A DNA stretch of 64,000 nucleotides from Clostridium_AW malenominatum (GCF_039521365.1 NZ_BAAACF010000001.1:992001-1056000); one strand, 5' to 3'. Shown: positions 33,679 to 42,802, counted from the first letter of the stretch. Program-made: numbers and translations. Notes: generated by a model not told the origin, from the letters alone.

Positions 33679-34861
33679 AGAATTATTGGAAAGGTATAAA
33701 AAGGGGTTAGTATCCGAAGAAGAAAGGCAAATGATAGAAGAAGATATAGAAAAATATGAAGCAATAGAAGAACATCTATCGGAAATCATGGATATGGATT
33801 TAATTAACCTTACTATATCGAAAGAAAGTGAACAGCATAATGAGGAGACTATAAAAATCAAAAAAAGTGTAAATAGTCGCTTAAGAAAAGTGATATTGAC
33901 CTCCGTAGCCATAATGATAACTTTGTTAATAGGAATATTTTTTGTAATATCTCCTTTAGTAGATAGCTATTTTTATGACCCAGCAAAGGTTAGTGTAGGT
34001 GAAATTAACAGTGATATTAATTTTGATCTATATGCATTAACGGAATTAAATATGCCAGGATATTCCTTAACAAGCGATGTGTATGTTGAAAGACAAGGTT
34101 TTGGTGATTATGATATTGGTTTTTTCCTAACAAACCTTTTCACTCAGGAGAAGAATTATATTACTACTAAAATAAAACGTGGTGAAAAAATTAAAAACTA
34201 TACAGAAATTATTGAAGATACTGGCGTTAATTTTATGTATGTCAAATATCCTATTGGAAATTCAAATCAAATTAATGAGAAAAAACAGCGGGTAATGAAC
34301 CATGTTATGCAGTTAAATCCTGTTTCCTACGTTTCAGCAAATCTCACCTTTGAAAAAGATTTAACTATGGACGAATTGCGCCAATTGGAAATAAAGTATC
34401 CTAACATAGATTTTATTTGGGCAGGTATCAGAACAGCTCCTCATAATGATATGCCTAAAGATTTAATTGGTATTAATCTTATTAGAAGCAATAAGATAAT
34501 AATAAGGGAAGAAATTGTTGAAGAAAAGTATCCTGCTTTTCATATTTTTGAATGGCTTGTTAATCCAACAGGCTACGAAAGTAGCGAAATGTCTCTTGAA
34601 GCAAAAGCCTATGAGCTTCATTATAAAAGTCTACTGCAATATAAGATTGATAGAAAGGAAGCTACAAAGGTACTCGATCTCAATCCTAGGAGGCTGGAGC
34701 ATTATAAATCAGCCTTAGATTATACCAAAGATAATGGGATAAAAACATTTGGGGTGCTTGTTTATGCTAATGCTAAGGACTTAATTGAATTAGTAGAAAA
34801 TGAATCTATAAAATCATTGGAGCTGAATCAGGTTTTGGCTTCTAAAGGATATATTAACTAA
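33668..34861 (+). CDS. Membrane anti-sigma factor (Sigma_reg_N/C type)
   Basis: The 397-residue protein has an acidic N-terminal helix region (MKYRELLERYKKG, EEERQMIEEDIEKYE), one membrane helix (about 75-96) and a large extracytoplasmic domain. The order and the C-terminal segments (ISYVSANLTFEK-type VSYVSANLTFEKDLT, IRTAPHNDMP) match the Sigma_reg_N/Sigma_reg_C family of anti-sigma factors for ECF partners. It is coded with the overlapping sigma gene. Confidence 0.82.
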   Translation: MKYRELLERYKKGLVSEEERQMIEEDIEKYEAIEEHLSEIMDMDLINLTISKESEQHNEETIKIKKSVNSRLRKVILTSVAIMITLLIGIFFVISPLVDSYFYDPAKVSVGEINSDINFDLYALTELNMPGYSLTSDVYVERQGFGDYDIGFFLTNLFTQEKNYITTKIKRGEKIKNYTEIIEDTGVNFMYVKYPIGNSNQINEKKQRVMNHVMQLNPVSYVSANLTFEKDLTMDELRQLEIKYPNIDFIWAGIRTAPHNDMPKDLIGINLIRSNKIIIREEIVEEKYPAFHIFEWLVNPTGYESSEMSLEAKAYELHYKSLLQYKIDRKEATKVLDLNPRRLEHYKSALDYTKDNGIKTFGVLVYANAKDLIELVENESIKSLELNQVLASKGYIN

Positions 34862-35025
34862 AAAGATAATTGAAAAACTCTAGAGGAAATTGTTTGCGGG
34901 GATAAATATAAATAATAACTCTCAATATAGCAATATGACTCTTGGACAGGTAGATTTGATGTGTAACTATGTGGAAAATGATGGTACAATGTATATATGA
35001 GTTCTTTTAATAGGTGGTGGATATA

Positions 35026-35361
35026 ATGAACAGCAAGCAATATAAATATTTACCAGTAGTAAATTATGGAGAAGAAGCAAAGAACAGGACGGATATTGAG
35101 ATTGATATAATTGGTAACTCATCATGTCCTTGTTGTAGATTTATCACAATTCCCAATAATGGTGATGCACTTGCCTACATCTGTCCAATATGTTTTTGGG
35201 AGATAGATTTGTTTATTAAAAGTGATGACGAGACAAGTGATCAAAATCATGGATTAACACTAATTAAAGCAAGAAAAAACTATCAGCAGTTTGGGGCAGT
35301 ATTGCCTAATTTGAAGAAATATTGCAGACAACCAAAAGAATATGAGTATCCAACAAAATGA
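35026..35361 (+). CDS. CPCC-family cysteine-rich protein
   Basis: The start at ATG 35026 is placed by AGGTGGTG. The 111-residue protein carries the family motif CPCCRFIT near residue 39 and CPICFWEID later, as in the Cys_rich_CPCC family (probable zinc-binding). The C-terminal half is an alpha-helical HGLTLIKARKNY segment. These short proteins have no established function. Confidence 0.85.
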   Translation: MNSKQYKYLPVVNYGEEAKNRTDIEIDIIGNSSCPCCRFITIPNNGDALAYICPICFWEIDLFIKSDDETSDQNHGLTLIKARKNYQQFGAVLPNLKKYCRQPKEYEYPTK

Positions 35362-35423
35362 GGGAATCTGCATATATAATAAGACGCAGGATTCATTAAT
35401 AAGCACAGTGAGAGTAACTAAGT

Positions 35424-35460
35424 AATTTTAGCGTGTCAAAATGACACGCTAAAATTTTAT
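35424..35460. terminator. Perfect 15-bp hairpin with a T tail
   Basis: AATTTTAGCGTGTCA (35424-35438) and TGACACGCTAAAATT (35442-35456) are exact complements around an AAA loop, ending in TTTATT. It lies 62 bases after the CPCC gene and before the second ECF gene, where it may end transcription. Confidence 0.6.
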
Positions 35461-35518
35461 TCTAAAGGGTGTAACATTTCCGGGGAAATTGTGACTAATT
35501 AATTGAAGGGGGGATTTT

Positions 35519-36007
35519 GTGAAGCAAATAGAAAATTTGTATATCTTATATAAAGAAGATGTCTATAAATATTTGATATCTCTTACGCACAATGAAACCC
35601 TTTCAGAGGATTTACTTTCAGAAACCTTTGTAAATGCAATACGAAGCATTGGAAATTTTAAAGGAGAGTCTTCCATAAAAACTTGGCTATTTTCTATTGC
35701 TCGTCATTTATGGCTTCAAAGTCTTCGAAAGGAAAAGCCTACAGTGGAATATAATGATTTATTAGGGCTCTATGTATGGGAAAGCTTGGAGGATAAATTT
35801 ATTACAACTGAAATCATGAGTAGGATTTCAGAACTTTTAGAAGAAAAGGACGAGCGTACACAAACTATAGTGAATATGAGAATAAAAGGATATAGCTATG
35901 GTGAAATAGGAAAGGAAGTTGGAATTTCAGAAAGTTCTGCAAGAGTTATTGATTTTCGCACGAAAAAGTGGATAAAAACTTCTTTAGAAAAGGAGGAATT
36001 AGTTTGA
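35519..36007 (+). CDS. ECF-type sigma factor (second module)
   Basis: The GTG-started 162-residue protein has region 2 (LYKEDVYKYLISL, SEDLLSETFVNAIRS, IKTWLFSIARHLWLQSLR) and region 4 (MRIKGYSYGEIGKEVGISESSARVIDFRTKKW). AAGGGGGG precedes the start. It overlaps the anti-sigma gene at TTGA. It is distinct from the first ECF module and so may answer another signal. Confidence 0.9.
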   Translation: MKQIENLYILYKEDVYKYLISLTHNETLSEDLLSETFVNAIRSIGNFKGESSIKTWLFSIARHLWLQSLRKEKPTVEYNDLLGLYVWESLEDKFITTEIMSRISELLEEKDERTQTIVNMRIKGYSYGEIGKEVGISESSARVIDFRTKKWIKTSLEKEELV

Positions 36008-36534
36008 AAATATCCTGTGAAGTAGTACTTGATTTAATACCCCTTGTAAAGGATGGGGTTGGGAGTAGTGATAGTAGTAGCCTTGTAAATGATCATATAA
36101 AAACTTGTGAAAGTTGTAGGAGTGAATTTGAAGCTTTTGAAGGAGTTAAAAATGAACAGCCTGATATTAAAGATGAAAAAATTATTTTTGATATAAAACG
36201 CAGTATTTTTATAACACAGCTTATTATTTTACTTGCTGGGGCTATTGTTGGAGTAGCTCTATCAAATTCTATGGGGATGTTTTATAACTTTTTAATTATG
36301 CCCATAATTGGGGGACTTGGATATGTCACTTTTAAGAAAAAGTGGTGGTTAGTTCCTGCTCTAGTGTTTGTATTATCCTACTTGTGGCAATTTATAAGCG
36401 GAATAGTTGAGGGGGGATTTGCCCTAGAGGCCTTATATTATCCCGTATTTATAAGTAGCATATATACTTTCCTTGTGTTTTTAGGAATTGTTATTAGTGA
36501 ACTATTACACTTTACTTTTAAGAAAGAGAGGTAA
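36004..36534 (+). CDS. Zinc-finger (zf-HC2) membrane anti-sigma factor
   Basis: The TTG start at 36004 is supported by AGGAGG and overlaps the sigma stop. The 176-residue protein has the zinc anti-sigma motif HxxxCxxC (His 31, Cys 35, Cys 38, DHIKTCESC) and four hydrophobic segments in the last 110 residues. Zinc anti-sigma factors bind the sigma cytoplasmically and respond to stress sensed at the membrane or by thiol change. It is the partner of the sigma factor at 35519. Confidence 0.88.
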   Translation: MKISCEVVLDLIPLVKDGVGSSDSSSLVNDHIKTCESCRSEFEAFEGVKNEQPDIKDEKIIFDIKRSIFITQLIILLAGAIVGVALSNSMGMFYNFLIMPIIGGLGYVTFKKKWWLVPALVFVLSYLWQFISGIVEGGFALEALYYPVFISSIYTFLVFLGIVISELLHFTFKKER

Positions 36535-36540
36535 ATTATT

Positions 36541-37308
36541 ATGAATAAAATAAAGCCACTAAAAATTGTGGCGGGTTTATCAGCACTGGTTCTTATTTTT
36601 GGAATACTTTTCGTCACTAATGCTTTTGTGGGAAATCCAATTTCTAAGGCCTTTGCCAATAAAAGTATTAAGAAATATGTGGAACAAAACTATTCTTTTT
36701 TAGATCTTGAAGTAGAAAAACCCGTTTATAACTTTAAATTTAGTTCATATATGGCAAGAGCGAAATCTAAAACCAGTATAGATACAAAGTTTTCAATTTA
36801 TTATAAGAAGGGCAAGGTTCAAAGAGATGATTATGATAGCTATGTGTTAGGCATGTTTAATACAATACAAAGGCTTTCAGATGAATATTCTGCTCTTGCA
36901 AAATCTCTTATTGCCAAAGAGCTGGGTTTTGAAAAAAACACCACAATGGTTATGTATGATAAGGGTGAATATGAGAAGGGTAATAAAAAGTTAAAGCTTG
37001 ACATGAAGTTTGATAGGAATCTTCCCATGGATGCAGAGGTTATACTGAGAGTAGATTTAAAGGATAATTCTATAGAAAGTATTGAGAAGGTTTTGAGGGA
37101 TGCCCATAAGGTTTTTTTAGATAATGGGTGCAAATTTACTAAATACGGACTATATACTGAAGAAAATGATGGTATGCATGTAATGGTAAACGATGTTACT
37201 CCTGCTCATATAGAAAGCGGTGAATTTGAAAGTCTTCTTAAAAAGGCTAAAAATGGTGAGGATGCAGATGGAATAAGGGTTTTTATTAAAGGAGAAGAGA
37301 AGAAGTAG
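36541..37308 (+). CDS. YfjL-like membrane-anchored protein
   Basis: The 255-residue protein has an N-terminal helix (about 8-29), the IFGILFVTNAFVGNPISKAF segment and a soluble domain beginning KKYVEQNY, as in YfjL-like proteins often found with ECF sigma/anti-sigma genes. It begins six bases after the anti-sigma stop, so the three form one operon. Function is unknown. Confidence 0.8.
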   Translation: MNKIKPLKIVAGLSALVLIFGILFVTNAFVGNPISKAFANKSIKKYVEQNYSFLDLEVEKPVYNFKFSSYMARAKSKTSIDTKFSIYYKKGKVQRDDYDSYVLGMFNTIQRLSDEYSALAKSLIAKELGFEKNTTMVMYDKGEYEKGNKKLKLDMKFDRNLPMDAEVILRVDLKDNSIESIEKVLRDAHKVFLDNGCKFTKYGLYTEENDGMHVMVNDVTPAHIESGEFESLLKKAKNGEDADGIRVFIKGEEKK

Positions 37309-37352
37309 TTAGGCAACTTGACTTAATAACCGTACTGTACTTTTTTGTTTAT

Positions 37353-37373
37353 GGGCGTTTTACGCCCTTTTTT
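37353..37373 (+). terminator. Intrinsic terminator
   Basis: GGGCGT pairs with ACGCCC across a TTT loop, followed by TTTTTT. It ends the ECF module. Confidence 0.8.
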
Positions 37374-37483
37374 ATTTGGTGAAACTTCAAATTAAATGTT
37401 CTTAATATTATTCAAGAAGAAACTTTAACCTGCTATAATGGAATAAAAAGTAATAGATATTTAGAACTTTTAGGAGGTTGATT

Positions 37484-38284
37484 ATGGACAAACAGTTAAA
37501 TTTACTTTATTTTACTGCTACTGATAGCACAGCTAAAGTGGTTAAAGAAGTAGCCAGTGGTATTAATGAAAAATTTAAAGAATACAATATTACTTTACCT
37601 TTAAACAGAGAAAAAGAACTAGTTTTTAGTTCAGAGGATTTGGTCGTAATAGGGGTACCCGTATATGGTGGTAGGGTACCAGAATTTTTAGTGAATTACT
37701 TTGGGAAAATAAAAGGAAATAATACACCTGCAATATTCATTGTGGTTTACGGCAATCGTGATTATGAGGATGCACTTTTAGAGCTAAAAAATACCTTTGA
37801 AGAAAATGGTTTCATTGGTATTGCTGGAGCTTCATTTATTGGAGAACATTCATATACTACAGAATTGGGAACTCATAGACCAGATAAGGGAGACTTAGAA
37901 ATTGCTAAAAGTTTTGGAGAAAAAATCTTAGAAAAATTGAACAATACTGAAGCTACCCTTAAAGAAACTCAACTAGTCGTTAAAGGAAATTTACATTATA
38001 AAGAGAGAAAAAGTGCTATGGGACCAATGGCACCTGAGACTAATGAGGATTGTATAAATTGTGGAGTTTGTGCAAACTATTGTCCAATGAGTGCTATCAA
38101 CTTTAATGACTATAGTGATATAGACATTGCAAAATGTATAAAATGTTGCAGCTGTATTAAAAGATGTCCTGTAAATGCCAAATCTTTTAATGATGAAATG
38201 TTCAAAATTTTTACTCAGAGATTAATTGACAATTTTAGTTCAACTAGAAAAGAGCCTGAACTTTTTTTATGTAATTTGTTTTAG
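37484..38284 (+). CDS. EFR1-type flavodoxin-ferredoxin fusion protein
   Basis: The 266-residue start at ATG 37484 is fixed by GGAGG; an earlier TTG is unsupported. The N-terminal half is flavodoxin-like (LLYFTATDSTAKVV as the phosphate loop). The C-terminal half has two 4Fe-4S motifs (CINCGVCANYCP and CIKCCSCIKRCP). EFR1-family proteins are electron carriers of anaerobes; the exact reaction is unknown. Confidence 0.88.
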   Translation: MDKQLNLLYFTATDSTAKVVKEVASGINEKFKEYNITLPLNREKELVFSSEDLVVIGVPVYGGRVPEFLVNYFGKIKGNNTPAIFIVVYGNRDYEDALLELKNTFEENGFIGIAGASFIGEHSYTTELGTHRPDKGDLEIAKSFGEKILEKLNNTEATLKETQLVVKGNLHYKERKSAMGPMAPETNEDCINCGVCANYCPMSAINFNDYSDIDIAKCIKCCSCIKRCPVNAKSFNDEMFKIFTQRLIDNFSSTRKEPELFLCNLF

Positions 38285-38569
38285 GGATAGTGCTATAAAT
38301 GTAATTCATATTATTACCATACGTACCTCTTTTATAGTAATATGGAGTTGAAGAAATCAATTTGGTTTCTGTGGCTGTTTGACTTTGTATTTTCATAGTA
38401 ATATTTAGTTATTTATATTTATCTAAATATTATATTCTTAAATAATTTGAGAATATGTAATAACAAATAATCCCCATCAGGAAAAGTAGTGGTTGGAAAT
38501 GATGTCAGTTGGAAATAATACAGAAGATATTAGAAATAGTAAAAAATGTGAATATAAGGAGGAATTAAT
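38285..38569. other. 285-base gap without a supported gene
   Basis: The stretch is A+T-rich with no clear ribosome site and open reading frame except one near its end that overlaps the next gene in another frame. A weak inverted repeat (ATTCTTAAAT/ATTTGAGAAT) lies near 38429-38449. Nothing functional is recognised. Confidence 0.4.
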
Positions 38570-38773
38570 ATGGCAATTGTTACTTTTCTCATTATTGGCT
38601 GGATTCTAAGTTGGTTTAAATTTGAACGATTAATTATCCAAGCATTCAAGGAGTTGTTTAATAAAGATATAACAAAGGCAACCTACTATTTTATGTTTTT
38701 TTGTTTGGGTGTTTTAGGTGAAATAGTTTTAATCTTTCAAGGTGCTTATTATGAATATTTCTTACATAGATAA
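38570..38773 (+). CDS. Small membrane protein (67 residues)
   Basis: AAGGAGG lies eight bases before ATG. The 67-residue product has two hydrophobic segments (FLIIGWILSWFKF and FMFFCLGVLGEIVLIF) and a short C-terminus. I do not recognise a family. It lies with another small-protein gene 88 bases downstream in a region of short genes. Confidence 0.6.
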   Translation: MAIVTFLIIGWILSWFKFERLIIQAFKELFNKDITKATYYFMFFCLGVLGEIVLIFQGAYYEYFLHR

Positions 38774-38860
38774 GATTACAGCTTAAGGTAAAGTTATTTC
38801 ATATTCTTCGTATTTAACGTCGCAGAGGTAAACTGTTCTAAATTAAGGAGGTGAATAATA

Positions 38861-39142
38861 ATGTTAATGTGTCCTAACTGTAAAAGTAAAATACCTTTTT
38901 GGAAACCTTGGTTTCTAACAAATTTTAATGGGATTAATTGCTCGACATGTGGAAAGAAACTTTCCGGTAATAAGAAAATTAATTCATTGATAGGAGGAAT
39001 TGGAGGTGGATTAGGGACATTAGTTTTGCTAAATTTATATAAATCAAATTTTAGTTTTGGGTCTGTTGGGATAACGGTATTATGGATTTTAAGTGTATGT
39101 TTTGCATCCTCATTGTTTACGAAATTGGAGATTAAAGAATAA
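38861..39142 (+). CDS. Zinc-ribbon membrane protein (93 residues)
   Basis: The AAGGAGGTG site is well placed for ATG 38861. The protein starts with a zinc-ribbon-like CPNCKSKIPFWKPW and CSTCGKK (two CxxC pairs), followed by two hydrophobic segments (LIGGIGGGLGTLVLLNL and GITVLWILSVCFASSL). It resembles small zinc-ribbon/DUF proteins common in Clostridia, but no named family is claimed. Confidence 0.65.
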   Translation: MLMCPNCKSKIPFWKPWFLTNFNGINCSTCGKKLSGNKKINSLIGGIGGGLGTLVLLNLYKSNFSFGSVGITVLWILSVCFASSLFTKLEIKE

Positions 39143-39264
39143 AAAATTTAATTTTAGTATTAATTAAAATGCTATTGAATTAACAAATTTTATATTGGTG
39201 ATTAATGCAATATTTCATAATAGTACTAAACTTCATATAAGTAGTATAATAGTATACAATAAGA

Positions 39265-39728
39265 ATGAGGGGTCTAATATATGAAGAAATACATAGCTTT
39301 GCAAGGGAAAATCAAATTGAACTACTTAGTAGTGTAGCAAAAGATGACGGTTATATAGTAATTTATGAAAAAAAAACGAATATGGCATTATGAAGTTTTA
39401 TCGTGATGAAGCTTCTGATGAAATTAGATATATTAAGGATAGTATTGATATTAGCAACAAGCCTAATGACATAATGTATATACAAATTAGTGATAGTAAA
39501 GAAAACTATATTGCTTTATTTATTTACAATGAAGAATTAAGGCAAAGATCAGAAGATATTGCAGTGGAATTTAAAGATAAAGATTCTACAAATAATCCAT
39601 TTATGATATCGCAAACAACTAATCAAAGAAACCCAATAGTGATTTCATATGAAAATCAAGGAACAGTAAGAGAAATTAAAAGGATAATTGTTCGGGATAA
39701 GAATTATAATGATATTTATACTCAATAG
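39265..39728 (+). pseudogene. Uncharacterised protein gene split by a poly-A frameshift
   Basis: Upstream of the 112-residue reading (39390-39728), an open frame from ATG 39265 encodes GLIYEEIHSFARENQIELL and AKDDGYIVIYEKK, then stops in another frame. The two frames meet at a run of nine A bases (39368-39376); ten As would fuse them into one protein of about 154 residues with YEKKNEYGIMKFYRDE at the junction. The 3' part (ISDSKENYIALFIYNEELRQ) has no ribosome site of its own. The family is unknown. It could be a true pseudogene, a sequencing error, or a slippage-dependent gene. Confidence 0.6.
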
Positions 39729-39782
39729 AATTAATATATAAGTAACAATATTCTTAAAGGTCGTTCTAAACAATAAGTTTTT

Positions 39783-39830
39783 ACCTTGTTATTAAAGTAA
39801 TAAAAATATTTATTACTTTAATAACAAGGT
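39783..39830. terminator. Perfect 22-bp inverted repeat with a 4-base loop
   Basis: ACCTTGTTATTAAAGTAATAAA (written as two blocks, 39783-39793 and 39794-39804) is exactly complementary to 39809-39830 around AATA. It lies between two convergent genes and likely serves as a bidirectional terminator; low GC makes it weak thermodynamically. Confidence 0.55.
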
Positions 39831-39835
39831 TATAA

Positions 39836-40387
39836 TTAAATCCCTTTAAGTATTTTACAAGGGTTTCCAGCAGCTATTACGTTGTCAGGTATATCTTTAG
39901 TAACTACACTTCCTGCACCAATAGTTACATTATTTCCTATGGTTACTCCAGGACATATTATGGTTCCTCCACCAACCCAAACATTATTCCCTATAACTAT
40001 TGATTTGGCAAATTCTATACCAGTTGACCTTTCTATAGGGTCAATGGGGTGAGTAGCAGTATATATTTGAACGTTAGGAGCTAAAAGTACATTATTCCCA
40101 ATTTGCACCGCATTAACGTCAAGTATAGTGCACCCATAATTTGCATAAAAATTTTCTCCAACTTGAATATTATATCCATAATCGCAATAAAAGGGCGTTT
40201 CAATATGAAAAGAACCCTTTGCCACAATCAATCTCTTTAAGAGTTCTTGTTTCTTCTCCTTGTCACTTGGCTTTGTATGATTAAGCTCAAAGATTAAATC
40301 TCTAGCATAATCCCTCTCTTTTACCAGTTCTTCATGGGAAGCATTGTAAAATTCCCCAGCTAACATTTTTTCTTTTTCACTTTTCAC
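39836..40387 (-). CDS. Maa-type sugar O-acetyltransferase
   Basis: The 183-residue enzyme of the hexapeptide-repeat (left-handed beta-helix) family acetylates sugars such as maltose or galactosides using acetyl-CoA. Start MKSEKEKMLAGEFYNASHEEL is the maltose-acetyltransferase N-terminal domain; catalytic His is seen in YTATHPIDP, and repeats such as VQIGNNVLLAP and GNNVWVGGGTIICPG follow. The C-terminal IPDNVIAAGNPCKILK loop is typical. Confidence 0.93.
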   Translation of the reverse strand: MKSEKEKMLAGEFYNASHEELVKERDYARDLIFELNHTKPSDKEKKQELLKRLIVAKGSFHIETPFYCDYGYNIQVGENFYANYGCTILDVNAVQIGNNVLLAPNVQIYTATHPIDPIERSTGIEFAKSIVIGNNVWVGGGTIICPGVTIGNNVTIGAGSVVTKDIPDNVIAAGNPCKILKGI

Positions 40388-40406
40388 TAAACATTCACTC
40401 CTCTAT

Positions 40407-41138
40407 TTAGTTTAATACTAATGTTGTTTTCACTATGGTTTTTACTAATTTTTTTAGCATATCATAAAGTTCTTCATTATATGATTGTTCCTTATAAAAT
40501 TTTTCATAAGTTTTAGCAGAGTTTAGGATTTCTTCTGCTAATTTATAATATTCCTCTTCTGTATAACATCCATTCTTTATATCCATTAAAGTTTTTTTCA
40601 TAGAATCATTATCATCATACCATAGAGCTTTTTTAAAATCATTAAAACTACTTTCTCCAAATCTTCTTAAAAAGTCTAAAACCCTTATACTATGCATGGC
40701 TTCTTTAGTATTATATCCATACTTATGAACTAGATGAATTGTACCTTCAGTTCCCCTATGTATCAATTTCTTCTTGTTTATGTGGCTGCCAATGCAGGCA
40801 TCGTAAAGAGAAGATAAATTCATTTTTGCGATATCATCCTTCATGGAAATTATATGGTTTATTAATGAAGAGTCTATGTTTATTTCTATTGAAAATAGAA
40901 TTTCTAAGAAATTTATATTACCTTTCCACCATAAGCCAGGTAGCTTTCTAATATCATGTATGTCAAAATCCTCTAATTTTCCTATTTGTGACATGGAAAA
41001 TTGTCTATTATAATACAAATCTTCAAAGGTAGGTGATACAAAAATCTTATAGTCTCTGTCGCTGTCAATTGTATTTAGATTATAGTTGTGACTTCCCACT
41101 AATGCTTTTAATAGTTCTTTTCTTCCCTGAAATTCCAT
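40407..41138 (-). CDS. Nucleotidyltransferase-fold protein (COG3541-like)
   Basis: The 243-residue protein has the minimal nucleotidyltransferase signature GSHNYNLNTIDSDRDYK near residues 15-31 (GS...SDxD), followed by a helical domain. This fits the COG3541-type predicted nucleotidyltransferases found in phage and bacteria. It is 19 bases upstream of the acetyltransferase gene on the same strand, so both may be in one operon. Function and substrate are unknown. Confidence 0.8.
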   Translation of the reverse strand: MEFQGRKELLKALVGSHNYNLNTIDSDRDYKIFVSPTFEDLYYNRQFSMSQIGKLEDFDIHDIRKLPGLWWKGNINFLEILFSIEINIDSSLINHIISMKDDIAKMNLSSLYDACIGSHINKKKLIHRGTEGTIHLVHKYGYNTKEAMHSIRVLDFLRRFGESSFNDFKKALWYDDNDSMKKTLMDIKNGCYTEEEYYKLAEEILNSAKTYEKFYKEQSYNEELYDMLKKLVKTIVKTTLVLN

Positions 41139-41230
41139 AGTTATCTCCTATTATTAAAGTTTCTTTGATTATAGCATAAATTATATTACGCAAAAGTAGA
41201 AGGTACTATTCATTATTATATGTAATATTG

Positions 41231-41239
41231 TGGTATAAT
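41231..41239 (+). promoter_or_regulatory. Extended -10 promoter of the CPBP gene
   Basis: TGGTATAAT (TATAAT at 41234-41239), within ATTGTGGTATAAT shared with the promoter at 32619, lies about 77 bases before the CPBP start. Confidence 0.5.
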
Positions 41240-41315
41240 TAGATTTAATAATATATTAATGGGAAATAGAGGAATTAAATAAAAAGTAAATTTAAAGTAA
41301 ATTAGGAGTTGTATA

Positions 41316-42092
41316 ATGGAGAAAAAATTTAAAAGCTTTATAAATAAAGATAAGATGTTTGAAATTAGATTTGATGAAAATATACAAACCTATACTAATA
41401 AAGATGGATATATTGCCATAGGACTATATTTATACAATATAATTTTAATAACAATAACAACGATATTTAGCCTTCAAAAGCAGTTGTTTTTCTACTTTTC
41501 ACCATACTTTAAAAGCATAGAGTTAGTTAGACTTGTAGCGTATCTTCCCATTCCACTACTTCAATTAATACCATTATTTATACTGTTAAAATACAAAAAA
41601 CAATCAGTAAGAAGTGTCGGGCTAAAGCCTGAGAAGATTTTTAAGCAAATAATAATAGGAGTGTTATTTTCTATTCCTTTTATGCTAATAATCATGTTTT
41701 TTAGTAGATTACATGGAAGAAGACTAGTTTATAATAATCATTTAATTTGGATTTTTATAAGACAATTTATAGCAGTAGCATTAGTAGAAGAGGTGATATT
41801 TCGCGGATATATTCAAACAAGAATTCAGGGGCTTATAAAGGGAAAGTGGAAAAGCATAATCATTGTAGCCTTGATGTTTTCCTTTGCACACATATCTTCT
41901 AGAATGATTAGAGATAATATAGGATTTTTTAAATATATATCTTCGAATATTGCCTATTTAAAAAACCTATGCATATTTCATGTATATTTCGTTTATCTAT
42001 ACACTAGGAATAACAATGTAATTTCATCTACAGTATTTCATGGATTGAATAATTTTATTATTTATAGCTATGCTTATGCTCCCTTAATCTAG
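41316..42092 (+). CDS. CPBP family intramembrane protease
   Basis: The 258-residue membrane protein has eight or so helices. The CPBP (Abi) motifs are present: EEVIFRGYIQTR (motif 1, with the EExxxR catalytic set), FSFAHIS (motif 2, His) and HGLNNF (motif 3). The family includes prenyl-protein endopeptidase-like proteases and bacteriocin self-immunity proteins. Context: it stands before a damaged lipoprotein gene; no bacteriocin gene was seen nearby. Confidence 0.87.
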   Translation: MEKKFKSFINKDKMFEIRFDENIQTYTNKDGYIAIGLYLYNIILITITTIFSLQKQLFFYFSPYFKSIELVRLVAYLPIPLLQLIPLFILLKYKKQSVRSVGLKPEKIFKQIIIGVLFSIPFMLIIMFFSRLHGRRLVYNNHLIWIFIRQFIAVALVEEVIFRGYIQTRIQGLIKGKWKSIIIVALMFSFAHISSRMIRDNIGFFKYISSNIAYLKNLCIFHVYFVYLYTRNNNVISSTVFHGLNNFIIYSYAYAPLI

Positions 42093-42126
42093 TTTAGATT
42101 TTTAGACATAAAAAGGAGGGGAAAAA

Positions 42127-42701
42127 ATGAAGGTTTTGAAAAAATATCGGTACTGTTATGTATTTTTGCAATAGGGTGTGCTGCATTAAAACCTGAAGTA
42201 ACAGTTGAATTTTCTAAAGAATATAGAGATCAAACAGACTCAGTAAATTGTCTTTTAAACTTTCAAGAGGAATTTAACATTATAGGAAATGGAGCAGGGT
42301 TAAAGTTTAAAGGTGAAGATAAAGTTATAGATATTTCTTATGAATTATTCAAAGACGACAAATTATTTAAAGCTGAGAATATTATTGATTTAACTATGAA
42401 AAAAGATTTTGATGGCAGAGTAGCTGTACTAGTTTTGTATAATCCTAATAAAGAGCAAGAAGAAATTAAGTTGTTTGTTGACGTGACAGGTAGATATGCT
42501 GGGGGAGGAGCTAGGTATATAAATTTACCCAATTTTTTATATGGTGGACAAAAAGGTGGATATGATGAAAGTGAAAAAAAGGAGATATCCTTTAATGAAG
42601 AAATTACAATATATAATTTAGTTTCTCAAAAGAGGGATGGAGATGAAATAAAAGGACCTATGTGGAAACTTAATGTAAAGCTAAAAATAAGGGATAAATA
42701 A
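42127..42701 (+). pseudogene. Lipoprotein gene with a frameshift in a poly-A run
   Basis: AGGAGGGG precedes ATG 42127, but the frame from it stops after 15 codons. Another frame downstream reads ISVLLCIFAIGCAALKPEV, a lipoprotein signal with lipobox AIGC, then about 170 residues of secreted protein ending at 42701 (FVDVTGRYAGGGARYINLP is a distinctive part). The frames join at a six-A run (42139-42144); seven As would restore one lipoprotein of about 190 residues. The family is unknown. Like the gene at 39265, it differs from intact by one A in a homopolymer. Confidence 0.65.
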
Positions 42702-42802
42702 TTGAAAAGGTCAATGAATCTTCCTTATTGCCAAGCTTATTTATATATGATATTATAAAATGACTTTAAAAACTTCCATGCGTAAAACAAGGAGGATTTA
42801 AT

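Noticed and set aside
34890..35000. Short TTG-started frame of about 36 codons between the anti-sigma and CPCC genes
   Set aside because: The ribosome site is badly spaced and no family is recognised; possibly a gene remnant but not supportable.
39281..39337. 18-codon frame beginning ATGAAGAAATAC
   Set aside because: The overlapping frame from 39265 continues into the downstream reading if one A is restored and has protein-like sequence, so the short frame is probably chance.
39783..39830. The 22-bp inverted repeat considered as a miniature transposon
   Set aside because: Only one hairpin with no flanking target duplication or second copy in the window; a bidirectional terminator between convergent genes explains it.
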